Shown piece by piece: positions 1 through 5,545 of a stretch of DNA of 7,337 nt. The DNA is from Paraprevotella sp. GTDB lineage: Bacteria; Bacteroidota; Bacteroidia; Bacteroidales; Bacteroidaceae. Position numbers and translations under genes: made by a program. The notes under the pieces are model-generated. The model searched no databases and was not told where the DNA came from. It saw only the letters and a program-made list of their open reading frames with translations. The stretch lies in contig JAGBUF010000191.1 in the NCBI GenBank assembly GCA_017630975.1, positions 1 to 7,337 of the forward strand, given 5' to 3'. Positions within the stretch are counted from its first letter, which is position 1; every line of letters starts with the position of its first letter.

Positions 1-654
1 CCCCATTTTTATATGATGTATACGATGTCCCATAGAAGTGTTGACGGACTTTGGGTCAATTAAGTAGATAGGGACCCTATCCGGAACATCATTCAATAAA
101 CCGGCTGCAGGATATACATTTAACGACGTTCCTATTACCACAAACACATCTGCTTGTAAGGTTTCTTCTACAGCGGTCTCTATCATGGGGACAGCCTCAC
201 CAAACCAAACAATATAAGGACGTAATTGCGTACCATCAGCCGCTAAATCTCCTATTTTTACCTCCCATTCCTCAGGAAGAAGTTGCTGTATATATGCTGG
301 ATTGTTTGGCTCGCTACTTGATGTCACTTTCATGAGTTCTCCATGCAAATGGATTACTTTTGAACTGCCTGCACGTTCATGCAGATCATCTACATTCTGC
401 GTTATCACTGTCACATCAAAATCTTTCTCCAACGCAGCCAACAATACATGCCCTCTACAAGGTTGTACCATAGTCAACTGCTTACGTCTCTCATTATAGA
501 ATTGGGTCACCAACAGCGGATTACGCGCATACCCTTCAGGTGTAGCTACTTCCTCTACCGGATATTTGTCCCACAAGCCATTGGAATCCCTGAAAGTACT
601 TAATCCACTCTCAGCCGACATTCCCGCCCCCGTCAATATTACTATTTTTTTCAT
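1..654 (-). CDS. cobB: Sir2/CobB-type NAD-dependent lysine deacylase (3' end off the window)
   Basis: The first 218 residues are visible from ATG (654-652); the frame runs open off the left edge, probably lacking only a short C-terminal tail given the family's usual length of about 230-240. Sirtuin motifs appear in order: NAD-binding GAGMSAESGL (9-18), TFRD (20-23), QNVDDLHERAG (86-96), catalytic His104 in LHGEL, VWFGEAVP (151-158), VIGTSL, and NVYPAAG. Tyr53 and Arg56 form the YxxR pair that in SIRT5 and E. coli CobB binds acidic acyl groups, so desuccinylase/demalonylase activity as well as deacetylase activity is plausible. No signal peptide: cytoplasmic. The four zinc-binding cysteines usual between the catalytic His and VWFGE are absent; the only visible Cys is Cys66. 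The gene is divergent from the FKBP run. The family call is very secure; acyl preference is inferred. Confidence 0.95.
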   Translation of the reverse strand, partial: MKKIVILTGAGMSAESGLSTFRDSNGLWDKYPVEEVATPEGYARNPLLVTQFYNERRKQLTMVQPCRGHVLLAALEKDFDVTVITQNVDDLHERAGSSKVIHLHGELMKVTSSSEPNNPAYIQQLLPEEWEVKIGDLAADGTQLRPYIVWFGEAVPMIETAVEETLQADVFVVIGTSLNVYPAAGLLNDVPDRVPIYLIDPKSVNTSMGHRIHHIKMG

Positions 655-673
655 CTATTTTAGGTTTTACCGT

Positions 674-707
674 CAAAAATAATAAAAATAGACTGTCAGA
701 TACCAAA
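674..707 (-). promoter_or_regulatory. Putative Bacteroidales-type promoter for the sirtuin gene
   Basis: Read on the minus strand, TATTTTTG (681 to 674) fits the Bacteroidetes primary-sigma -7 consensus TAnnTTTG. A TTTG at 707-704 could be the -33 element, although the 22-base spacing is slightly longer than usual. The start codon lies about 20 bases downstream of the -7 box, implying a very short leader. This is a motif match only; the A/T-rich setting makes chance matches possible. Confidence 0.45.
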
Positions 708-725
708 AACGTGAAATAATTCGTT

Positions 726-733
726 TACCTTTG
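726..733 (+). promoter_or_regulatory. Putative Bacteroidales -7 promoter element for the FKBP run
   Basis: TACCTTTG is an exact match to the TAnnTTTG -7 consensus of the Bacteroidetes primary sigma factor. It would start transcription a few bases downstream, giving a leader of roughly 30 bases before the ATG at 771. I see no convincing TTTG -33 element at the usual 19-21-base distance upstream, so the promoter may be weak in that element or depend on an activator. The leader is A-rich with no Shine-Dalgarno sequence, as is normal in this phylum. Confidence 0.5.
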
Positions 734-770
734 TAACTTTAGTATTCAACTTTTAAAACATAGAATAGAA

Positions 771-1376
771 ATGGACAAAGTAAGTTATGCATTAGGTTTA
801 GGTATTGGTCAACAACTGAAGAGCATGGGTGCAAACGATTTGTGTATTGACGATTTTGCACAGGCTATCAAGGACGTTATTGACAACAAAGAATTGGTGG
901 TATCTCATCACGAAGCACAAAGCATCGTGACTAAATATTTCCAAGAAAAAGAAGCTGAGATGAATAAGGCAAAAGCTGAAAAAGGCAAACAAGCAAAAGC
1001 TGATGGTGAAAATTTCTTGAAAGAGAACGCACAGAAAGAAGGCGTAGTAACCACTGCTTCAGGTTTGCAATACATGATATTGAAAGAAGGTGAAGGAAAA
1101 AGTCCTAAAGCCACCGACAAAGTACGTTGTCACTACGAAGGTATGCTCATCGATGGTACATTGTTTGATAGCAGTTTGCAACGTGGTGAACCGGCAGATT
1201 TCCCATTGAATGGCGTTATCGCAGGTTGGACAGAAGGTTTGCAATTGATGAAAGAAGGTGCAAAATACCGTTTCTTTATCCCATATTTGTTAGGATATGG
1301 CGCCAATGGAGCAGGAAGTTCAATTCCTCCATACAGCACATTGATTTTTGATGTTGAATTAATTAAAGTACTTTAA
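771..1376 (+). CDS. FKBP-type peptidyl-prolyl cis-trans isomerase, cytoplasmic (FklB-like)
   Basis: This 201-residue protein interconverts cis and trans X-Pro bonds. An N-terminal helical unit (SYALGLGIGQQL, residues 5-16, to about 40) resembles the dimerisation region of FklB/FkpA/Mip. It is followed by a charged Lys/Glu/Ala-rich helix (about 55-90) and a C-terminal FKBP domain (about 92-201). Residues matching the FKBP12 active site are all present: Tyr122, Phe132-Asp133, Phe144, Val149-Ile150, Trp153, Tyr176 and Phe193, plus the usual SIPP loop (184-187). There is no signal peptide or lipobox, so it should act in the cytoplasm, unlike the two paralogues that follow. Length and layout match E. 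coli FklB closely. It is the first gene of a three-FKBP run, and the next start is 17 bases after its stop. ATG 771 is chosen because the family N-terminus (Met, then Ser-Tyr near residue 5) begins there and a promoter-like element sits just upstream. Confidence 0.95.
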   Translation: MDKVSYALGLGIGQQLKSMGANDLCIDDFAQAIKDVIDNKELVVSHHEAQSIVTKYFQEKEAEMNKAKAEKGKQAKADGENFLKENAQKEGVVTTASGLQYMILKEGEGKSPKATDKVRCHYEGMLIDGTLFDSSLQRGEPADFPLNGVIAGWTEGLQLMKEGAKYRFFIPYLLGYGANGAGSSIPPYSTLIFDVELIKVL

Positions 1377-1393
1377 TCTAAATAATAAGAACA

Positions 1394-2263
1394 ATGAAAA
1401 AAACAATTCTTTTCGCTGCTATCGCATCTGCAGCTATTTTCTCATCTTGTACCCCTTCTACTCCGAAGGCAAACATCAAGTCAGATGTAGACTCTTTGAG
1501 CTATTCTATCGGTATGTCCAACACACAAGGCTTGAAGGAATATTTGGTGGGACGTGTAGGTATTGACACTACTTACATGAGTGAATTTATCAAAGGTGTA
1601 AACGAAGCTGCCAATGCTGCAGACAACAAGAAAAAAGAGGCTTATTTCGCAGGTATTCAAATCGGTCAGCAAATCAGCCAACAAATGATGAAGGGTATCA
1701 ATTACGAAGTGTTCGGTAATGATTCTACTCAAAGCATCAGCATGCAAAACTTTATGGCTGGTTTCGTGGCAGGTGTAACCGGTGAAAACGCATTGATGAC
1801 CATGACCGAAGCCAATGAAATGGCACAAAGATTGGTACAAGAGTTGAAAGCCAAGACCATGGAAAAGAACTATGGTGAAAACAAAAAGGCCGGAGAAGCT
1901 TACTTAGACAGCATCGCCCAAACCGAAGGTATCCAAAAGTTGGATAACGGAGTATATTACAAAGTTTTGGTAGCCGGAAAAGGCGCTACTCCAGAAAGCA
2001 GTGACCGCGTTAAAGTTCACTATGAAGGAACTTTGATTGACGGAACTGTTTTTGATAGTTCTTACGAACGTAAAGAACCTGCTACTTTCGGTTGCACCCA
2101 AGTCATCCCGGGTTGGACCAACGCTTTGACTCACATGCCTGTAGGATCTACCTGGATGGTTTATATCCCACAAGACCAAGCTTATGGTGCACGTGAAGCA
2201 GGTAAAATCAAACCATTCTCTGCTTTGACTTTCAAGATTGAACTGTTGAGCATTGAGAAATAA
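1394..2263 (+). CDS. FKBP-type peptidyl-prolyl isomerase, lipoprotein
   Basis: The 289-residue product starts with a lipoprotein signal peptide: MKK, a hydrophobic stretch, then FSSC with the lipidated residue predicted at Cys19. No acidic export signal follows the Cys (TPSTPK), so a periplasm-facing anchor is more likely than surface display. The helical N-terminal part holds two copies of the SYxxGxxxGxxL-type unit: SYSIGMSNTQGL (36-47) with EFIKGVNEA (64-72), and AYFAGIQIGQQI (83-94) with NFMAGFVAGV (119-128). The FKBP domain (about 180-289) keeps Tyr210, Phe220-Asp221, Phe232, Val237-Ile238, Trp241, Tyr264 and Phe280. Two departures from textbook FKBPs are shared with the next gene: Cys234 in FGCTQVI, where FPLNxVI is usual, and KIKP instead of a SIPP-type loop (271-274). 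It resembles FkpA/Mip envelope isomerases and is probably co-transcribed with both neighbours. Catalytic competence is inferred from intact residues. Confidence 0.93.
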   Translation: MKKTILFAAIASAAIFSSCTPSTPKANIKSDVDSLSYSIGMSNTQGLKEYLVGRVGIDTTYMSEFIKGVNEAANAADNKKKEAYFAGIQIGQQISQQMMKGINYEVFGNDSTQSISMQNFMAGFVAGVTGENALMTMTEANEMAQRLVQELKAKTMEKNYGENKKAGEAYLDSIAQTEGIQKLDNGVYYKVLVAGKGATPESSDRVKVHYEGTLIDGTVFDSSYERKEPATFGCTQVIPGWTNALTHMPVGSTWMVYIPQDQAYGAREAGKIKPFSALTFKIELLSIEK

Positions 2264-2278
2264 TTCAATACAGCGAAT

Positions 2279-3172
2279 ATGATTAAATTCTCTATCCTCC
2301 TTCTCGCATTATTGGCTTGCTTTGACGGTCAAGCCAAGATCAAGAAGAGTAAAAAAGCAAAAAAAGCCGAGGTGGTCAAGGTTGACACCTGTTCTGTAGA
2401 CACCTTCAGTTATGCCATGGGAATGGCAAACACACAAGGACTAAAGAATTATGTCACATCACGTATGAATGTGAATGCAGCCTATATGGGCAACTTTGTT
2501 GAAGGATTCCATGCTGATTTGTCTGCGGAAGAACGAATGAAAATACTGGCCTTTGTTGCAGGATTACAGATTCGTCAACAAGTAGAAGAACAAGTCATTC
2601 CAAGCTTGAATAAGAGTATTACAGACAACGACACCACAGAGGTGATCAATAAAAAATTATTCTTGGAAGCATTCGGTAAAGCTCTATCAGGTGAAAAAAC
2701 TGACTTCAGTATGGTTAAGGCAGAAGAGATTGCTAAAAAACAGATGCAATACTACACTGATGCCAACATGGAACGCAAGTATGGTGAAAACCGACGTGCA
2801 GGCGAAGAGTTTTTGAAAGCCAACGCCAAAAAACCAGGGGTGAAAACCTTAGACTGCGGTGTGCAATACAAAGTCCTTACAAAAGGAGAAGGAGAAATTC
2901 CAACAGCAACATCCAAAGTAAAGGTGAATTACGAAGGACGTTTGGTGGATGGCACCATATTTGACAGTTCATATGAACGCAAATCTCCAACCACATTCGG
3001 ATGCAATCAAGTCATCAAAGGATGGACAGAGGCGCTCACACATATGCCTGTAGGTTCCAAATGGGAAATTTATATTCCACAGGAATTGGCCTACGGAGCA
3101 CGTGAAGCAGGGAAGATCAAACCCTTGTCTGCCCTTATCTTTACTGTTGAATTATTGGAAATAGAGAAATAA
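2279..3172 (+). CDS. FKBP-type peptidyl-prolyl isomerase, exported
   Basis: This 297-residue protein is a close paralogue of the preceding one. It shares long blocks in the FKBP domain such as FDSSYERK, THMPVGS and AYGAREAGKIKP, and the two-copy helical unit: SYAMGMANTQGL (44-55) and AFVAGLQIRQQV (91-102) with FLEAFGKAL (128-136). The N-terminus is a signal sequence, but its class is unclear. LLAC (11-14) could be a lipobox after a very short hydrophobic segment, or signal peptidase I could cut after GQA (17-19). A lysine-rich stretch follows (8 Lys in residues 20-34), which its paralogue lacks. Active-site equivalents are complete: Tyr218, Phe228-Asp229, Phe240, Val245-Ile246, Trp249, Tyr272 and Phe288. 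It starts 15 bases after the previous stop and is last in the run, with an intrinsic terminator just downstream. Family call secure; envelope location likely; lipid anchoring uncertain. Confidence 0.92.
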   Translation: MIKFSILLLALLACFDGQAKIKKSKKAKKAEVVKVDTCSVDTFSYAMGMANTQGLKNYVTSRMNVNAAYMGNFVEGFHADLSAEERMKILAFVAGLQIRQQVEEQVIPSLNKSITDNDTTEVINKKLFLEAFGKALSGEKTDFSMVKAEEIAKKQMQYYTDANMERKYGENRRAGEEFLKANAKKPGVKTLDCGVQYKVLTKGEGEIPTATSKVKVNYEGRLVDGTIFDSSYERKSPTTFGCNQVIKGWTEALTHMPVGSKWEIYIPQELAYGAREAGKIKPLSALIFTVELLEIEK

Positions 3173-3187
3173 TCCACTTCCCCTTAT

Positions 3188-3225
3188 AAAAAGACGCTAA
3201 AAAACACCTTTAGCGTCTTTTTTTT
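3188..3225 (+). terminator. Rho-independent terminator of the FKBP run
   Basis: A 14-bp uninterrupted stem pairs 3188-3201 with 3209-3222, with core GACGCTAAA/TTTAGCGTC and a 7-base loop (3202-3208). It is followed by a T run to 3225. The A tract before the stem means it could also stop transcription from the other strand, though the flanking genes both read rightward. It lies 15 bases after the stop of the third FKBP gene and separates that run from the regulator operon. Confidence 0.9.
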
Positions 3226-3231
3226 GTGCTT

Positions 3232-3266
3232 TTTGTCTACAGTTGTTAGAAAATACGCTATATTTG
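3232..3266 (+). promoter_or_regulatory. Putative Bacteroidales-type promoter for the regulator-dipeptidase operon
   Basis: TATATTTG (3259-3266) fits the TAnnTTTG -7 consensus exactly. TTTG at 3232-3235 is a candidate -33 element, with 23 bases between them, slightly long. The element lies directly after the terminator and about 35 bases before the ATG at 3301, so the regulator gene begins a new transcription unit. An Lrp/AsnC protein often binds its own promoter, but I see no clear palindromic operator here. Confidence 0.55.
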
Positions 3267-3300
3267 CTTACATAATGTTCAACCTTTAAATCAAAATATA

Positions 3301-3759
3301 ATGGAAAAGATAGATAGTTTAGACAAAAAGATATTGGAGATTATTAGTGGCAACGCCCGCATCCCGTTCAAGGATGTTGCCGCTGTCTGTGGGGTATCAC
3401 GCGCAGCCATCCACCAAAGGGTACAACGCCTGATTGATTTGGGGGTTATTGTCGGTTCCGGTTACAATGTTGACCCTAAGACATTAGGATATAGCACTTG
3501 TACATATGTGGGAATCATTCTGGAGAAAGGTTCAATGTATAAAGGTGTTGTAGAAGAACTCAACCTTATCCCGGAAGTAGTGGAATGCCATTTCACTACA
3601 GGTCCATATACAATGCTCGTCAAGTTGTATGCTTGCGACAATGCCCACTTGATGGAATTGCTGAACCAAAAACTACAAAGTATCTCCGGTGTGCTTTCAA
3701 CAGAGACTTTGATTTCTTTGGAACAAAGCATCAACAAAGAAATACCTATCCTTAAATAA
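3301..3759 (+). CDS. Lrp/AsnC-family transcriptional regulator
   Basis: The 152-residue length is typical of the family. An N-terminal winged helix-turn-helix starts with the family hallmark SLDKKILEII (6-15). The turn and recognition helix follow at about 23-44 (KDVAAVCGVSRAAIHQRVQRL region), then the GVIVG wing (48-52). The C-terminal RAM ligand-binding/oligomerisation domain (about 66-142) contains the conserved TGPYTMLVKL segment (100-109), where the family's usual acidic residue is Thr104. Such proteins typically form dimers to octamers and sense an amino acid or other small molecule. It is first in a run with gaps of only 9, 10 and 4 bases, so it probably regulates itself and the peptidase downstream. 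The ligand cannot be read from sequence; an amino acid or dipeptide released by the neighbouring enzyme is a reasonable guess. No Shine-Dalgarno sequence; the leader is A/T-rich. Confidence 0.93.
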   Translation: MEKIDSLDKKILEIISGNARIPFKDVAAVCGVSRAAIHQRVQRLIDLGVIVGSGYNVDPKTLGYSTCTYVGIILEKGSMYKGVVEELNLIPEVVECHFTTGPYTMLVKLYACDNAHLMELLNQKLQSISGVLSTETLISLEQSINKEIPILK

Positions 3760-3760
3760 T

Positions 3761-3772
3761 ATGTACATATGA
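3761..3772 (+). other. Three-codon mini-ORF overlapping the fusion-peptidase start
   Basis: ATG TAC ATA TGA begins two bases after the regulator's stop codon and ends with a TGA that overlaps the downstream ATG at 3769 in an ATGA arrangement. Ribosomes reinitiating here could be handed to the peptidase start. It may equally be chance. I keep ATG 3769 as the start because the C26 domain begins about 25 residues later. Confidence 0.25.
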
Positions 3773-5535
3773 ACACCGATATATTTAATTGGAACATTAT
3801 CTACGAGCAAATACACTCTCACAGTCCTTCTTTATCACATCGTCCCGTCATCGGGATAACAGGTAATTTTGGCGATAAAGGATGTGAACTCGCAGAAGGT
3901 TACTACCAATCGGTGTTAAAGGCAGGCGGAATTCCCTTTATCATTCCACCATTTGAAGATATAGAGGCACTGCAGACCACCGTCAAACAAATTGACGGTC
4001 TGATTCTATCCGGGGGAGGTGACTTGAACCCTCTTTACATAGGAGAAGACCCCATTCCACAATTAGGTTCCATCAATCACAAGCGTGATTTGGCAGAACT
4101 GCTATTGGTCAGATTGGCATTCAACCGCCAACTTCCGATATTAGGCATTTGCCGAGGAATACAAATGCTTGCTGCAGCTTTAGGTGGAAGCATCTATCAA
4201 GACATTTACAGCCAATGTGAGTCAGGGGAACTTCTCAAACATAGTCAAAATTTAGACCGTTGCCATGCTTCGCACATGGTAAACATTTTCCCTGATAGTA
4301 CGATCCTGTATCCTCGCTTCGGGGAGAAGCTGGCGGTCAATTCATTCCATCATCAAGCAGTCAAAACCACCGGTCCGCATCTTCGGGTCTGCGCAACATC
4401 ATCTGACGGTATTATTGAGGCAGTAGAATCCTCAGAGCACAAATCAATATTGGGAGTACAATGGCATCCGGAATGTTTTATCCTGAATCAGGACAATTGC
4501 ATGATACCCATTTTCCAATGGTTGGTTAAGGAAGCGGACTGCTATCACCAAGCAAAAGAGCTGCACCGCAGCATCCTGACGCTCGACAGCCATTGCGACA
4601 CACCCATGCACTTCCATAAAAACATCCATTTCCACCAACGTGACCCTCACGTTTTGGTAGACCTCCACAAAATGGATGAAGGACATTTGGACGCCACTAT
4701 TATGGTGGCCTATCTGGAACAAAAGGAACGCACAGAAAAGGCGCTCAAGAATGCAACAGACAAAGCTGATCATATCCTAACACAAATAGAAGATATGGTG
4801 AGAGAAAACCAGCAAGCGATAGGATTGGCACATACGGCAACAGAACTATGGCAATTGAAGCAAGAGGGTAAAAAAGGGCTTATGATGGGAATCGAAAACG
4901 GCTATGCCATCGGAAAAGACCTCTCACTACTTCAACATTTCCGCGATAGGGGTATCGTATATATGACTCTTTGCCATAATGGCGACAATGATATCTGCGA
5001 TTCAGCAAAAGGAGAGAACGAGCATGGCGGATTGAGTGATTTCGGATATAAGGTTGTAAAAGAAATGAATGATTTAGGCATCGTTATAGACCTTTCACAC
5101 GCCTCAGAGAAGAGTTTCTACGATGTATTGGCTACTAGTCGCGTACCTGTAGTCTGCTCACATTCCTCCAGTCGTTCGCTCTGCGATGTCCCCCGCAACC
5201 TCACAGACGAACAAATGAAAGCACTGGCTGAAAAAGGAGGTGTAGCACAAGTAACCTTATACAATGGATTCTTAAAAAAGGAAGGACAAGCTACTATTAC
5301 AGACGTAATGGAACATCTTGAACACATGATAGAGGTGATGGGAATCGACCATGTGGGCATAGGCACTGATTTTGATGGAGACGGTGGTGTCCCCGGCTGC
5401 GCATCTGCCTCTGAATTGATAAACATCACACGCATGTTGCTAAAAAAGAATTATGACAAGGAATCCATTGCCAAAATATGGAGCGGAAATTTCTTGAGAG
5501 TCATACAAACAGTACAAGATCATAGCATCAAATAA
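3769..5535 (+). CDS. Fusion of gamma-glutamyl hydrolase-like (C26) and membrane-dipeptidase-type (M19) domains
   Basis: The 588-residue protein holds two complete enzymes in one uninterrupted frame. Residues about 25-255 are a class I glutamine amidotransferase/peptidase C26 domain of the PuuD type: RPVIGITGNF, LSGGGDLNP (80-88), nucleophile Cys128 in GICRGIQ, and His233/Glu235 in QWHPE complete the triad. Residues about 265-580 are an M19 dipeptidase. Its metal and catalytic residues are all visible: His275 and Asp277 (DSHCD), bridging Glu376 (GIENG), His444 (DLSHAS), His465 (CSHSSSR) and Asp534 (GTDFDG). Despite the M19 family name I see no signal peptide or membrane segment, so it is probably cytoplasmic. 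The known family reactions are gamma-glutamyl amide hydrolysis and dipeptide cleavage, including Cys-Gly and some D-residue dipeptides. A two-step attack on gamma-glutamyl peptides is therefore inferred. It begins 9 bases after the regulator gene. Domains are secure; substrate unknown. Confidence 0.93.
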   Translation: MNTDIFNWNIIYEQIHSHSPSLSHRPVIGITGNFGDKGCELAEGYYQSVLKAGGIPFIIPPFEDIEALQTTVKQIDGLILSGGGDLNPLYIGEDPIPQLGSINHKRDLAELLLVRLAFNRQLPILGICRGIQMLAAALGGSIYQDIYSQCESGELLKHSQNLDRCHASHMVNIFPDSTILYPRFGEKLAVNSFHHQAVKTTGPHLRVCATSSDGIIEAVESSEHKSILGVQWHPECFILNQDNCMIPIFQWLVKEADCYHQAKELHRSILTLDSHCDTPMHFHKNIHFHQRDPHVLVDLHKMDEGHLDATIMVAYLEQKERTEKALKNATDKADHILTQIEDMVRENQQAIGLAHTATELWQLKQEGKKGLMMGIENGYAIGKDLSLLQHFRDRGIVYMTLCHNGDNDICDSAKGENEHGGLSDFGYKVVKEMNDLGIVIDLSHASEKSFYDVLATSRVPVVCSHSSSRSLCDVPRNLTDEQMKALAEKGGVAQVTLYNGFLKKEGQATITDVMEHLEHMIEVMGIDHVGIGTDFDGDGGVPGCASASELINITRMLLKKNYDKESIAKIWSGNFLRVIQTVQDHSIK

Positions 5536-5545
5536 ACACAAGAAA

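Noticed and set aside
302..603. Two overlapping plus-strand reading frames of 65 and 74 codons
   Set aside because: They lie wholly inside the sirtuin gene on the opposite strand, which has unmistakable family motifs; they have no recognisable domain.
1481..1840. A 119-codon minus-strand frame within the lipoprotein FKBP gene
   Set aside because: It is antisense to a clear coding gene, has unusual composition (rich in His and Cys) and no recognisable motif.
3462..3797. A 111-codon minus-strand frame across the regulator/peptidase junction
   Set aside because: It is antisense to two confidently assigned genes and shows no domain or promoter of its own.
4500..4600. Possibility that the C26-M19 fusion is an artefact of a missed stop or frameshift
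   Set aside because: The frame is continuous through a plausible helical linker (residues about 250-268), with complete domains on both sides and no sign of a degraded stop or shift.
4444..4773. A 109-codon minus-strand frame inside the fusion peptidase
   Set aside because: It covers the linker and start of the M19 domain in antisense; the plus-strand protein explains the sequence fully.
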